From Delphinus delphis (taxonomy: Eukaryota > Chordata > Mammalia > Artiodactyla > Delphinidae), in assembly GCF_949987515.2 (NCBI RefSeq), contig NC_082687.1:116541838-116605837 (forward strand): a stretch of 64,000 nucleotides of DNA, read 5' to 3'. Positions 31,991 to 45,038 of the stretch are shown here, in pieces. The notes beneath the pieces were generated by a model that was given only the letters and a program-made list of their open reading frames with translations, searched no databases and was not told the DNA's origin. How positions within the stretch are numbered: position 1 is the first letter of the stretch; each line of letters starts with the position of its first letter. The translations under genes were made by a program, and so were the position numbers.

Positions 31991-32344
31991 GGGACTTCCC
32001 TGGTGGTGCAGTGGTTGGGAATCCACCTGCCAATGCAGGGGATACAGGTAAGAGCCATGCTCCACGAAGGTCCCACATGCTGTGGAGCAACTAAGCCCAT
32101 GTGCCACAACTACTGAGCCTGTGCTCAAGAGACCGCGAGCCACAACTACTGAGCCTGTGTGCCACAACTACTGAAGCCCATGGGCCTAGAGCCCATGCTC
32201 CACAACAAGAGAAGCCACCCAGTGAGAAGCCTGCACACTACAATAAAGAGTAGCCCCCGCTCGCCACAACTAGGGAAAGCCTGCGTGCAACAACGAAGAC
32301 CCAACGCAGCCAAAAATAAATTAGTTAATTAATTTAAAAGAAAA
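31991..32344 (+). mobile_element. CHR-type SINE (long form) in L1 ORF2
   Basis: It begins gggacttccctggtggtgca and continues through repeated ccacaactactgagcc motifs to the segment gagtagcccccgctcgcc and acgaagacccaacgcagcc, with an aaataaattagttaatt tail. Target-site duplication: caaaacctatgggatg at 31975-31990 and 32345-32360 (16 bp, identical). Confidence 0.95.
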
Positions 32345-34597
32345 CAAAACCTATGGGATGCAGCAAAAGCAGTTCTAAGAGGGAAGTTTCTAGCAATACA
32401 ATCCTACCTCAAGAAACAAGAAAAATCACAAATAAACAACCTAACCTTATACCTAAAGGAACTAGAGAAAGAAGAACAAACAAAACCCAAAGTTAACAGA
32501 AGGAAAGAAATCATAAAAATCAGAGTAGAAACAAAGAAAACAATAGCAAAGATCAATAAAACTAAAAGTTGGTTCTTTGAGAAGATAAACGAAATTGATA
32601 AACCTTTAGCCAGACTGATCAAGAAAAAGAGGGAGACTCAAAGAGGGAAAAAAGGGGGAGACTCAAATCAATAAAATTAGAAATGAAAAAGGAGAAGTTA
32701 CAGTGGACACTGCAGAAATACAAAGAATCGTAAGAGACTACTACAAGCAACTCTATGCCAATAAATGGACAACCTGAAAGAAATGGACAAATTCTTAGAA
32801 AGGTACAACCTTCCAAGACTGAACCAGGAAGAAATAGAAAATATGAACAGATCAGTCACAAGGAATGAAATTGAAACTGTGATTAAAAATCTTCCAACAA
32901 ACAAAAGGTCAGGACAGATGGTTTCACAGGTGAATTCTATCAAATATTTAGAGAAGAGCTAACACCCATCCTTCTCAAACTCTTCCAAAAAACTGCAGAG
33001 GAAGGAACACTCCCAAACTCATTCTACGAGGCCACCATCACCCTGATACCAAAACCAGGCAAAGATACTACAAAAAAAGGAAAATTACAGACCAATATCA
33101 CTGATGAATATAGATGCAAAAATCCTCAACAAAATACTAGCAAACAGAATCCAACAACACATTGAGTGGATCATACACCATGATCAAGTGAGATTTATTC
33201 TAGGAATGCAAGGCCTCTTCAATATATGCAAATCAATCAATGTGATACACCATATTAACATGGAAAAATAAAAACCATATGAACATCTCAATAGATGTAG
33301 AAAAATCTTTTGACAAAATTCAACACCGATTTATGATAAAAACTCTCCAGAAAGTGGGCATGAGGGAACCTACCTCAACATAATAAAGGTCACATATGAC
33401 AAACCCACAGCAAACATCATTCTCAATGGTGAAAAACTGAAACACTTCCTCTAAGATCAGGAACAAGACAAGGATGTCCACTCTCACTGCTATTATTCAA
33501 CGTAGTTTTGGAAGTCCTAGCCCTAGCAATCAGAGAAGAAAAAGAAATAAAAGGAATACAAACTGGAAAAGAAGAAGTAAAACTGTCACTGTTTGCAGAT
33601 GACATGATACTATACATAGAGAACCCTAAAGATGCCACCAGAAAACTACCAGAGCTAATCAATGGATTTGGAAAAGTAGCAGGATACAAAATTAATGCAC
33701 AGAAATCTTGCATTCCTATACACTAACAATGAGAGATCAGAAAGAGAAATTAAGGAAACAACCCCATTCACCATTGCAAGAAAAAGAATAAAACAACTAC
33801 GAATAAACCTACCTAAGGAGGTAAAAGACCTGTACTCAGAAAACTATAAGAGGCTGATGAAAGAAATCACAGGTGACACAAACAGATGGAGAGATATACC
33901 ATGTTCTTGGATTCAAAGAATCAATATTGTGAAAATGACTATACTACCCAAAGTAATCTACAGATTCAATGCAATCCCTATCAAATTACCAATGGCCTTT
34001 TTTTTTAACAGAACTAGAACAAAAAAATCTTAAAATTTGTATGGAGACACAAAAGACCCCAAATAGCCAAAGCAATCTTGAGGGAAAAAGCAGAACTGTA
34101 GGAATCAGACTCCCTGACTTCAGACTATACTACAAGGCTACAGTAATCAAGACAGTATGGTACTGGCACAAAAACAGAAATATAGATCAATGGAACAGGA
34201 TAGAAAGCCCAAAGATAAACCCACACACCTATGGTCAACTAATCTATGACAATGGAGGTAAGGATATACAATGGAGAAAAGACAGTCTCTTCAATAAGTG
34301 TTGCTGGGAAAACTGGACAGCTACATGTAAAAGAATGAAATTAGAACACTCCCTAACACCATACACAAAAATAAACTCAAAATGGATTAAAGACCTAAAT
34401 GTAAGACCGGACACTATAAAACTCTTAGAGGAAAACATAGGAAGAACACTCTGACATAAATCACAGTAAGATCTCTTTTGACCCACTTCCTAGAGAAATG
34501 AAAATAAAAACAAAAATAAACAAATGGGACCTAATAAAACTTCAAAGCTTTTGCACAGCAAAGGAAACTATAAACAAGATGAAAAGACAACCCTCAG

Positions 34598-34807
34598 GGG
34601 CTTCCCTGGTGGTGCAGAGGTTAAAAGTCCGCCTGCTAATGCAGGGGACACGGGTTCATGCCCCGGTCCGGGAAGATCCCACATGCCGCGGAGCAGCTGG
34701 GCCCCTGAGCCATGGCCGCTGAGCCTGCGTGTCCAGAGCCTGTGCTCCACAACGGGATAGGCCACAACAGTGAGAGGCCCACGTACCGCAAAAAAAAAAA
34801 AAAAAAA
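34598..34807 (+). mobile_element. CHR-type SINE (short form) in L1 ORF2
   Basis: Complete copy with a long pure A tail. Target-site duplication: aaaagacaaccctcag at 34582-34597 and 34808-34823 (16 bp, identical). Confidence 0.96.
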
Positions 34808-35783
34808 AAAAGACAACCCTCAGAATGGGAGAAAATATTTGCAAACAAATCAATGGACAAAGGATTAATCTCCAAAATATATAAACAGCTCATGCAGCTC
34901 AATATTAAAAAAACAAACAACCCAATCAAAAATGGGCAGAAGACCTAAATAGACATTTCTCCAAAGAAGACATACAGATGGCCAAGAGGCACAGGAAAAT
35001 ATGCTCAACATCATGAATTATTAGGGAAATGCAAATCAAAACTACAATGAGGTATCACCTCACACCAGTTAGAATGGGCATCATCAGAAAATCTACATAC
35101 AACAAATGCTGGAGAGGGTGTGGAGAACTGTTGCACTGTTGGTGGGAATGTAAATTGATACAGCCACTATGGAGAACAGTATGGAGGTTCCTTAAAAAAC
35201 TAAAAATAGAACTACCATATGACCCAGCAATTCCACTACTGGGCATATACCCAGAGAAAACCATAATTCAAAAAGTCACATGCACCCCAGTGTTCACTGC
35301 AGCACTATTTACAATAGCCAGGTCATGGAAACAACCTAAATGCCCATCGACGGGCAAATGAATAAAGATGTGGTACATATATACAATGGAATATTACTCA
35401 GCCAAAAAAAGGAACGAAAATGGGTCATTTGTAGTGAGGTGGATGGACCTAGAGTCTGTCATCCAGAGTGAAGTAAGTCAGAAAGAGAAAAACAAATACT
35501 GTATATTACCGCATATATGTGGAATCTAGAAAAATGGTACAGATGAACCGGTTTGCAAGGCAGAAATAGAGACACAGATGTAGGGAAAAAACGTATGGAC
35601 ACCAAGGGGGGAAAGCAGGGGCGGGGGGGGATGAATTGGGAGATTGGGATTGACATATATACACTAATATGTATAAAATAGATAACTAATAAGAACCTGC
35701 TGTATAAAAAATCAATAAATAAAATTAAATTTAAAAAACAGACTTTCCCATTAAAAAAAGAAGAAGAAAAGAAAAAGTTACAG

Positions 35784-37450
35784 TTATGTGTCTCGTAAGG
35801 TTATGATCTAGCCTTGGTGTCCTCTGAGTTTTGTAGATGTTCACAGCTCACTCTTTGTCCCATAGATCCCACTGATGGGTCCATATGACTGTCCTCATTG
35901 GGGATGTCCATCTGCAAGCATCTTCATCAGAGTGACATTCCGCCAGATAGATGCTTTTGACTTCCCTGCGTCACCTGGACCTTAATCCTGAAGGTCTGTC
36001 CTTCTTTAACTGGGTCACTTTACCCATCCACACTGCTCTTTCAGAGAAATCCCTTTCACTTTACCCATCTAAATAGCCCTCTGGGTGAAAGCCTCAGAAA
36101 AGATCCTGCTCAGGTTGCCCGTATCAGATCCACAGCCAATAAGGACTTTTGCCCCACCACTGATGGTGGAAATGCTGTTGACTTCCACCTCAGTCCTGTC
36201 TTTCTTTCTGCTTTGCTGTCTCAGGCCAATCTAGACACAGTATTTCATATTAACCCTTATGTATCCTTAAATTCTTGGGGTACCTGTCCATCTTCCTGAG
36301 TAGTTTTCCTGATGCCTTTCTTACTTAGAGATGAAGTTAAAGAACCCCACACATACACTCCTCTCCTATAGTTAGGAGTGGGAGATAGGTGCAGGATATG
36401 TCATGCACGCCAAAAATTCTCCCCAGTGGAATCCTCTCCTGATACTTCCCAATGCCTACTCTTTCATAGGACCAAGGTAGAGGACTTCTAATATTGGCAG
36501 AATCTGACTTATAGATTCCTATCTTATCCTAGATAACTCATTTTAGATTATGTGAGTATTTGCATGACAACTTTATATCTACTGTATGTTTCTTGGTCGT
36601 TGATATCTCAATCGAAACTGAGGGATTAAAGAGTCCTGTTTTAACACTATAAAGTAAAAGTGAAGGAGAAATAAAATAGTTCAGCTGGGTGGGCAATGGA
36701 AGACTTTTTTGCAAAAGTGAGACTTTGGAAGGCCAGTGAGAAAGTGAGTAGAGGATATTTAGCAGAGCTGCTTCCAATCTAGTCTCTAGAACTTCTATTC
36801 AATACTAGAAAACCAGATGAAAGGAATATAAGATGTTTAGTGAACCAGAAACAAGGTATAAGAGAATTGTCTACATCAGTCTCATGTGGTCAGGTAATTA
36901 TTCACTCAGTAGACATTTATTGAATACCTATTATATTTGGCAGAGGAAATACAGAAATAAAAATAACCTTACTTCCCATGGAGAGTTGGTGATTTTATGA
37001 CAGAGAAGACATGCAATGAGGTATATCTACAAGTAAAGTAGTACGAGAGAAGATGAAGTCTCAGTGACTGACTTGTAAAGGAGATTATCAGTGATCAAAT
37101 GAAATAAACCAAGAAGAAGTAGCACCTGAAATAGACAATTGAAAAACTAAAGTGATATTTTAGTGAGTTCCTAGAAAGGAATAGGCAAATTGAAGACTTC
37201 ATTTATGTTTCAATTCTCTGTTAGCCTACTAAGTTTGATTGGATATTCTTTTCATAAATGAGAAACTGCACAAATAATAGTTTTATTTTTTCTTTAAATG
37301 TTTACACCTTTAATTTATTTGGATTTGCCACAAATGGAAAAAGAAAAAAATATTTTTTTCTATTATGATTAACAGCTAGAATATTCATCATCCCTCTTTG
37401 GTAAGAATACCCCTGAATACTAGATAGTTTTAAATAAATTAAGAAGGGAG
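35784..37450. other. Unassigned sequence
   Basis: I see no gene. At 36010-36075 the text tcactttacccatc occurs twice about 46 bp apart. Near 36905-36960 (agacatttattgaatacctattat) the sequence resembles a common ancient repeat motif (L2/MIR type), too short to classify. Confidence 0.35.
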
Positions 37451-37660
37451 GGGCTTCCCTGGTGGCGCAGTGGTTGAGAGTCCGCCTGCCGATGCAGGGG
37501 ACACGGGTTCATGCCCCAGTCCGGGAAAATCCCACATGCCGTGGAGCGGCTGGGCCCGTGAGCCATGGCCGCTGAGCCTGCGCGTCCAGAGCCTGTGCTC
37601 CGCAACGGGAGAGGCCACGACAGTGAGAGGCCCACGTACCGCAAAAAAAAAAAAAAAAAA
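37451..37660 (+). mobile_element. CHR-type SINE (short form)
   Basis: Complete copy with ~18 A tail, close to the consensus of its neighbours. The flanking repeat is not clear. Confidence 0.95.
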
Positions 37661-38130
37661 GGATTATATGTATCAATTAAATTCAATGGAATTTATTGAT
37701 TCCAAGGGTCAATAGAGGTAATCATTTTTCAAAAAAGAAGCCATTTGGCAACTTAAAACCAACTGGAGGCAAAGTCAACATAATTACCACAACAAGTATA
37801 AAGACAGAATGGCATCAATGAGCCCTGACCTTCAGGGACCCATAGATTGGTTATAGTCCAGAGTGTTCCTATGGGCAAACTGGATGGGCAGGCAGCAAGG
37901 GCATTGCTCGTACTATGTAACCAAAATAGACGAAGAGTAGGTTAAGAGAAGGCATAAGCAGACATGGTGGCAGATATGGAGGCTATGGGTGGGCTCAACA
38001 GTAAGGGATCTACCTCACCAAAGCTACTGCAAGCGCTTAACAATCAAGAACAGAGATCAAGGCTGAGCCACCTCAATGAAACTACCCTTCAAGGAGACGA
38101 ACCAGTCACTTGGTAACAAAGAACAGCAAT
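37661..38130. other. Unassigned sequence
   Basis: Single-copy-like; nothing recognised. Confidence 0.35.
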
Positions 38131-38880
38131 TCATTTTTAAAAGAATCAACTTTCATCCCAGTTTTGGGTTTAGCTTTCCTGCCTGCAGTGACTTGATTTA
38201 GCTCAAGCATTTTAAGGGCTTGTCTAGTGTCTGATCTGTCATCATGGGATCCTGCATATATCATCTCTGGCTGGGGGCGGGGGGGGGGGTCCGTTTTTTT
38301 CTGCTAAATAGGTGCCACTGTGAATCCATGATCACAGATTCACTGGTCCTACAATTTATCACGTTACCCAGAAACAGCTGCCTTCCAGAACTTTAGAATG
38401 GCCTGTGAAAGGCTCAACTAAGGCATTAGGTTGGAGATGATATCATGCAATGTTGGGACGTTGTCATTCAATATGCTATACATTCTTTAACCTAACAGCC
38501 ATTATATGATCCTGAAAAATAGAGTATTCTAAGTTATAGAATTAGAAGTGACACCTTTCACCATTACTCACAGTCACCCACTTGAAAAGTGGTACTAGCA
38601 GAGGGCATGCTAAGGCATCCACTAAAACTAACTTAGGGCTAGGCAACTGCCTGGTCATTTGGGGCTTTTTACGCCAGTAGACTAGCAGGTAAAAACCAAC
38701 CAACAAACACAATAACAGATTTACTATAATGGCAGGGAAAATTGACGCTGATTAGCACGAGGAGATAGTGTTATTGTTACACAATAAGAGAAGGAATAAG
38801 TATTTCTGGGGTTTGACTAGTTTTATTAGTGCCTCTAAACCCTAAGCATGCAATTGCCTGACAAAGGCATGGTAACCTGG
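38131..38880 (+). pseudogene. Ancient ERV-L pol 3' fossil (integrase end and dUTPase)
   Basis: 38370-38520 resembles the ERV-L integrase C-terminal region (gaatggcctgtgaaaggctc, then cagccattatatgatcctg). 38645-38700 resembles the start of the dUTPase part (aactgcctggtcatttgggg, corresponding to a PGH-x-GL motif). No frame is open. A G-run lies at 38276-38290. It is independent of, and older than, the provirus at 19.8-26 kb. Confidence 0.5.
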
Positions 38881-38899
38881 GGTTCCAACCACTCACATC

Positions 38900-40140
38900 A
38901 AGGTCTGGGTTTCTCCAGAAGCAGAGCCTGAGACAAGGATTCTTCTGAAAAATTATTTATTAGAGAGATGTTCCTAGGAAAAACTAATAGGAGAGTAGAT
39001 GAAATGAGACTGGGAAGGAAGAAGGCCAAGCAACAGTAGGACATCAAGCAGAGACCACTACAGAGAAACAATGTTTCCATCCCACAGGAAAGCTCTGGGG
39101 ACAGTGTATGTGACATATCACAGTGATACTGAACAAGGGTCAGAGAACTGGAGTAGTTATATCCTTGAACTTATCAGTCATTGTTTAAGAGTTGCCCCCA
39201 TGTGGATGTAAATTTCCATGTACTTCTGAGTCTCCTTGTCTGTAGGAAAAGTGGGTTCCAGCAGCCCAATGATAGCCCAGTGCCAAAGTGATTCAGGTAC
39301 TGACTGTTGGACGTGAAAGAACACTGAATCTCAGGGTACACAAAAAAGTGGTGAAAGGATCCGAGGGGATGTGGACAACGCATCTGCTATAGTCTGTCTG
39401 GGTTACCCCACTAGGCAAGTAGCCGAGATCAGCAGAAATGCTAGGTAAGAGCGTGGGACAATCTAGAATGGGTGGTAGAAAAGAGAAATGATGAATAAGA
39501 GGAAAAAAAACGAAATGATAAATTGGACGCAGAACCAAAGGCCTAGCAGGGACTAAGCTTGTAGCTTGGCCTTTCAATCTTTGTATTGTAAGGCTTTTTT
39601 TCTTTTTTTTAAGAAATTGTGACCAGCCACTGCCTTGACATACATGGAATCTGAGGATGCAAGGCGTAGACTGTAGCAGACAGTGCCAGCGCCCCACCCA
39701 TATCCCTTGAGCCTTCTATCTCAGTGTTATCTGGAAAGCTTCCAACTCCGGGATCTGCATCTGTGAGTCTGAAGGCTTATTCTCAATCTCTACAGTGTAC
39801 TTCTGCTCACAGGTGCAGCAGGCTGGAAGTGCCAGGAAGGTAACACCTTTTTTCTTTCTTTCTCTCTGGTGCATAAATATCACTCTATCTCTCCCCTCTG
39901 GTTGGGATCATTCTGAAGCATGCATTTTACGCAATCACCCAGAGTTTTCCTGCAAGGTTAAGCTTCAATTATCCATCATGAAAACTGTTTTAATAGTGTA
40001 TCTTTTGTCTAGAAGATAAGCTTTTCTTCCTTTTCTCACTCCCCTATCCCCTGCTGAAGTTTTCTGGCCTTTCCACATAAACTACTTGCACTCAAATCCC
40101 TGTCTCAAGGGCTGCTTCTGGAGAAATCCAAACTACAGTA
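38900..40140. mobile_element. Inverted-repeat-bounded unit, class uncertain
   Basis: The left edge has tctccagaagcagagcctg followed by agacaagga (38912-38942). The right edge has the approximate reverse complement: aaatccctgtctcaagggctg then cttctggagaaatcc (40097-40131). Between them is diverged non-coding DNA. This could be an old LTR of the adjacent ERV-L fossil with imperfect terminal inverted repeats, or a DNA transposon. A related right-edge motif occurs near 47250-47285. Confidence 0.4.
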
Positions 40141-41064
40141 ACCAGTTCTATGATTATTGGGCCCTTTAAGCCTAAGTTTCTCACCTAGAGCCAGTATATA
40201 AAAGCATGGAGACTCAAGAAAATTAGGTGGGGGAGAACATTTGAAGAAAGACATCAGAGTGCTATGAGCCTCACCTCCTGAAAACAGGGAGAGGAAAAGG
40301 TTGCACCCCTCTAGCAAAGATAAACAAAGATGGACACTAGGAAAAGTGGTAAGGACAGATTTTAATCCATCATAGCTATTGCAAGAGGGAAGAGTTCAGT
40401 GTGAATTGAACCCCACTTTGATTTCTACAGAAGTGACTGGGTGTTTTACAGGATGAATGAAGGAGTAGGGAGTACTTTAGTATTGCCCAAGAACCAGATG
40501 TGTACCACGCAGTACAGAAAGGTGATACGAGGCAAGCTTCTTCCCAATAAAATTGCCATAGTGGAAGGGTAAATGGTCTGCAACAGTATCTGCTTGGAGT
40601 CACCACTGGAAAACCAGGAGCTGAGGAGGGAGCAAACAACCAGATGAGTAGTAAGCACAGAAGAGACTCCCCAGGATTTATAGTCAAGAGGCTCACAGAG
40701 GAATCTCCAAAGAACCCATGAAAAGTCGATTTTAAATATTATCTAGGCCTAGAGAGAATGATGGCAGCTTACAAACCATCCAGGTAAAATGAAAACTCTC
40801 GGCCTTCCTTTTCCTTTTCTCCCTCCATTCTGAATCCAGAAGGTCAGAAACAGCAGCTTGTAAGTGGGAAAGTAGCCCAGGGAAAAAGAGAAAAGAAATC
40901 CACTTGTCTCTAGAGGGCAGAAGCCCACTTTATGCTTGTCTTCTACACACCTGATCTTTGACATGGGCTGGATAGTCTATTTTTAAATAAAAGCTGGGTT
41001 TTGTAATTTAAAGGAACCAGTGGACTTTCCATTGCCTAAGAGATCCTAGAAACCTCCTGGAACA
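40141..41064. other. Unassigned sequence
   Basis: ORFs of 70-106 codons on the minus strand (40105-40317, 40376-40696, 40749-40964) show no recognisable domain and overlap one another. I see no gene. Confidence 0.35.
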
Positions 41065-41517
41065 TGTTATAGGTTGAACTGTGTCCCCCAAAAGATACAT
41101 TGAAGCCCCAAACCCTGGCACCTCTGAATGTGACTTTACTTGGAAATAGGATCTTTGCAGATGTAATTAAGGTATGAGAGGTCATTAGGGTCAGCCCTAA
41201 TCCAATAAGACTAGTGTCCTTTCCTTAAAAGAAGAGGAAACTGCCACATGAAGACAGAGACACAGGATCAACAACCACAAGGTGACAGAAGCAGAGATTG
41301 GAGTGATGCATCTACAAGCCCACAAATGTTAAGCGTTGCCAGCAAACCACCAGAGCTAGGAAGGGTTAAGAAAGGATTCCCCTACAGTTTCCAGAGGGAG
41401 CGTGGTCTTGCCAACACCTTGGTTTTGACCTCTGGAACCGTAAGACAATAAATTTCTATTGTTCTAAGCCACCTGGTTTGTGATACCATGTCATGGCAGC
41501 TCTAGGAAACTAATACA
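41065..41517 (+). mobile_element. MaLR (MLT1-like) solo LTR
   Basis: It begins tgttataggttgaactgtgt and ends gctctaggaaactaataca. Diagnostic internal text includes acttggaaataggatctttgc and gtttccagagggagcgtgg. About 450 bp, near full length, with no internal sequence attached. Confidence 0.8.
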
Positions 41518-41590
41518 GGGCCTGCCTTAGTTTTCAAACCATAGTAGGAGAAGAACTTTCTTCACTAAATAAATGTTAAAAGGACAATGG

Positions 41591-41801
41591 GGGCTTCCCT
41601 GGTGGCACAGTGGTTGAGAGCCCGCCTGCCGATGCAGGGGACACGGGTTCGTGCCCCGGTCCGGGAGGATCCCTCATGCCGCGGAGTGGCTGGGCCCGTG
41701 AGCCATGGCCGCTGAGCCTGCACGTCTGGAGCCTGTGCTCCGCAACCGGATAGGCCACAGCAGTGACAGGCCCGCGTACCGCAAAAAAAAAAAAAAAAAA
41801 A
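41591..41801 (+). mobile_element. CHR-type SINE (short form)
   Basis: Complete copy with ~20 A tail. Flanking direct repeat is imperfect (aaaggacaatgg left, aaaggataacgg right). Confidence 0.95.
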
Positions 41802-42370
41802 AGGATAACGGGAACACTTTGAAAATAAAATTAAGAAAAATTCATTTATAACAGCATCCAAAAAATTTAGGAATAATTTTACAAAAGACGTACAAGACTT
41901 GTACACTGAAAACTACAAAACATTGTTGAAAGAATTTAAAGAAGATCTAAATAAATAGAAACAAACCCCACATTCAGTAATTAGAAGACTTAACATTGTT
42001 AAGATTGTACTCTTCCCCAAATTTTCTATACATTTCTACACTTCTAAAAATTCCTGCACATTTAATGCAAACCCCCGGCTGATTCTTTTTTTTTGTATAA
42101 CTTGAAAAATTTATCCTAAAATTCATATGGAAATGCAAGGGACACAGAAGAGTGAAAACATTCTTGAAAAAGAACAAAATTAGAGCATTTACACTTCCGG
42201 ATTTCAAAACTGACTACAAAGTTACAGAAGTGAAGACAGTGTGGTACTGGCATAAGAATAGACATATAGATCAATGGAATAAAATTGAGTGCAGAAATAA
42301 GCCCTTACATTTATGGTCAATTGATTATTGACAAGGGCACCAGGACAATTCAATGGAATAAAATTCACTA
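41802..42370 (+). mobile_element. Old L1 ORF2 fragment, plus strand
   Basis: ORF2 text after the RT domain is recognisable: gacttgtacactgaaaactac, gtgtggtactggcataag, atagatcaatggaataaaa. Both ends are truncated and no frame is open. Confidence 0.7.
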
Positions 42371-44259
42371 CTGCATTATGTAGGACACTCCAGGCTTGTG
42401 CAAGCATCTTGAGGTTAGGCGGAAAGGGGATTTTCTTTTATAGAGAGGAATAAACAAGGCTAGAATGCATCAGGTGTGGGGAAGTGGGATGACCAAGGCT
42501 GGTGGGATCAGACAATAGATCAGAAAATGTTTTACGTTGCAGTCAGACTATTCTCAGGAGAGAGCCATAGGAGGATGGCTCAGGCTGAGTGTGGGTCAAA
42601 GTTCAAGGGTCTAAGGGAAGAAGAGAAACTTCCCAAAGTTTGGTTAATATTAGCATCTTGTTCCGATTAATCAATAGGGACAAAACAATTCAGCTAATCA
42701 TTTACGAAGCTGTAAAAAAAACTAATAAAAAGAAACCTCAGTTAAACAGAGTCAGGAGACCAGAAGAGCTCTGCTATGCCCTGGGACAATGGCAGAGCCC
42801 AACAGCAAGAAGATAGACTTCTCTTCTTTCCTAGTAGAACTCAGCTAATGAAAAGCCATGGACTCTTTGTTTACTACAGCCCACCCAACTTCCTCTTCCT
42901 GCCTTTGAAAGCTGCACTCTCCTTCCCTTGCCTTGTGAGACTTGCACGGGGTTTGCCATGGTTGTAGATCCCAAAGTGCAATTCTCTGCTGATCCCAAAT
43001 AAACCCATCTTTGCTGGAGAAATATCTGACAGTCTCCTTCTTTCAGATCAACAGAGCAAAGAATGGAAGTTTGGAGGGTCTGTATCTGGCCTTGTCATAG
43101 GTAATTGTCATAGGGGCATCTGTGAGACTTACCTAAGTCACATGGGAAGGGTGGTTCTTTACAGTAAGTCATTTCCCAGAACACAAAGGGGTGGGGGGAT
43201 TTCTTATGTTGTTACTGTTTTCTAGGAGCATAGGTAATTCTAGGAGTTCTAGGATTTTCTAGGAGTTTAGGTAATTTCAACAGTGTCATCACTTATATAC
43301 AAAGATTACTGCTTTCAGGTGTCCAGAAAAATGGAAAGGGAGAAGGACAAAATTTTATAGAATTTTGAGACTTAGAGACCCCAAGGGAAGATGTAAACAG
43401 GGGAAAAGAATGAACAAGCACTGAGAGCAGAGCACGCTGAAGAATGGAGATGTGTGACATCCCTAACCCTCTAAGCAAGTCAGAGAACCCCAAAATTGTT
43501 AAGAGGGGACAATCCAGTTTCAATACACTAAGTAGAGAAATGCCTACCAAGTATTGCATATTAAGGATGAGGTTATCAACCTGGTTTTCAGAATTAGATC
43601 AGGAAGGTGGGGCTGCCATTAACCAAGTTATTACTTGGAGGGCTAAAGACACATCATCTACCTTGCTAGGGCTGTTCATCAATGCTGCTGGGATAGCTCT
43701 CACTCTGCAGATGAGTAATAAGGGAGAAAAATAAGGAATGTAAAAAATGCTCAGCCTAACAGCAAGGAACACTGCCCTAAAGACACAGATGAAAATGAAA
43801 ATCAAGTTTGTGACAATGACTTTTTTCAGGAAATGTATGAAAAAAAAATTTTTTTAAAGAAAGATTTTCCTGGCATTCTTGACATTTTTTAAAAGCAAGA
43901 TACAGTTTTAATAAAATTCAAGAAGCTTAGCCCTGAGGATAAAAGAAAAAAAAATCATAGATAAAAGTAGAATTGCATGAAAAAGAATAAAAAAGAATTT
44001 ATAATTCAGTGAAATTTAATTGTCCATTGAAGGCTGAAAAAACAAAAACACAGCCTAAAATTGAATTGCAAATGAGAAAGACAAAAACATAAAACTCAGA
44101 ATGTAAAGAAAAAAGACAAGAACAAACATAAGTAAAAAATGATTTTAAGCTAGAAATTATAGATGTTAAAATGGAAGAATAATATTCAGAGACATAATAA
44201 AATGAAAATTTTCTCACCTAAAAGAAAGTCAGATTCTTCAGACCAAAAAAAGCTCACTG
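42371..44259. other. Unassigned sequence
   Basis: I see no repeat I can name and no gene. ORFs at 42476-42670, 42589-42816 and 43444-43734 are short and lack domains. Confidence 0.35.
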
Positions 44260-44471
44260 GGGTTTCCCTGGTGGCGCAGTGGTTGAGAGCCCGCCTGCCG
44301 ATGCAGGGGACACGGGTTCATGCCCCGGTCCTGGAAGATCCCACATGCTGCGGAGCGACTGGGCCCGTGAGCCATGGTCACTGAGCCTGTGCGTCCGGAG
44401 CCTGTGCTCCGCAGCGGGAGAGGCCGTAACGGTGAGAGGCCCGCGTACCCACCCCCCCCAAAAAAAAAAAG
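44260..44471 (+). mobile_element. CHR-type SINE (short form)
   Basis: Complete copy whose tail junction is altered to a C-run (acccccccc) before the A tail. Several CpG-site changes make it a little more diverged than its neighbours. Confidence 0.94.
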
Positions 44472-45022
44472 CATCAAGCTTGCACCTAACCTGGTAATTT
44501 TTAATTTAAACATTAATTTTGTTTTAATCCTGAAATCATTGAGGCAGAAGGAACCGAATAAAAAATCATGAAAGAGAGAAAGAGAAAGAATAAACAAAAT
44601 TGAGAAGAGAAACGAAATGGATGATATGAATGAGAGTTTTTGTTTAAAGATTTGTAGTTGTCTATTTTTTTACAAGAATGTAATACAGAGTGGCATGATA
44701 AACTTGAAAATTCTAATATAATAGACATTTGATAGAAAGAATAAAGGTTCTACAACTGATCTGAATAGGAACCTAAGTAGATGAAAAATAAATTATGGAA
44801 TAAACTGAAATATAATAATGTACCTTAAAAGTTCCAAACAAATCTCTGAATATAGAAGTAATTTAAACAAGCTCTTTTAAATTTTTGAGTAGCAGAAAAT
44901 TCTAAAAAATATAATCACTTCTGGAGGTTAGAAAATTATGGAAAACTGCTCAATTCATGTTATTCCTAAATGTAATACCACATACATATTCACACGTACC
45001 AAGAATAGATGGATTTCACTAT
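44472..45022. other. Unassigned AT-rich sequence
   Basis: AT-rich and non-coding; nothing recognised. Confidence 0.35.
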
Positions 45023-45038
45023 AAAGAAATACAGTTAA

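Larger units (their letters stand above)
30602..35529 (+). pseudogene. L1 ORF2, broken and interrupted
   Basis: The start ATG at 30602 gives a short N-terminal endonuclease (TLNVNGLNAPTKRQ), cut by the L1 insertion at 30775-31320. It resumes at 31337. 31442-31837 holds IIVGDFNTSLTP with the catalytic GDFN intact. RT parts lie at 32765-33100 and 33470-33726 ([10 protein letters not shown], active-site FADD intact). C-terminal parts are at 33695-34454 and 35029-35361, including [16 protein letters not shown] of the cysteine-rich region. The stop is TAG at 35527-35529. Multiple frameshifts are present, but catalytic motifs are better kept than in the L1 at 5189. Confidence 0.85.
29564..35770 (+). 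mobile_element. L1, plus strand, with own TSD and three nested insertions
   Basis: The element runs from a short 5'UTR remnant (agatagcagaagcaagaag) through ORF1 (29657-30543), ORF2 (30602-35529) and 3'UTR to an A-rich end. It is flanked by gaaaaaggtacag (29551-29563) and gaaaaagttacag (35771-35783), a 13-bp direct repeat with one mismatch. Nested in it are a truncated L1 (30775-31320), a long CHR SINE (31991-32344) and a short CHR SINE (34598-34807). The tail contains two A-rich runs separated by cagactttcccatt. Confidence 0.88.
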
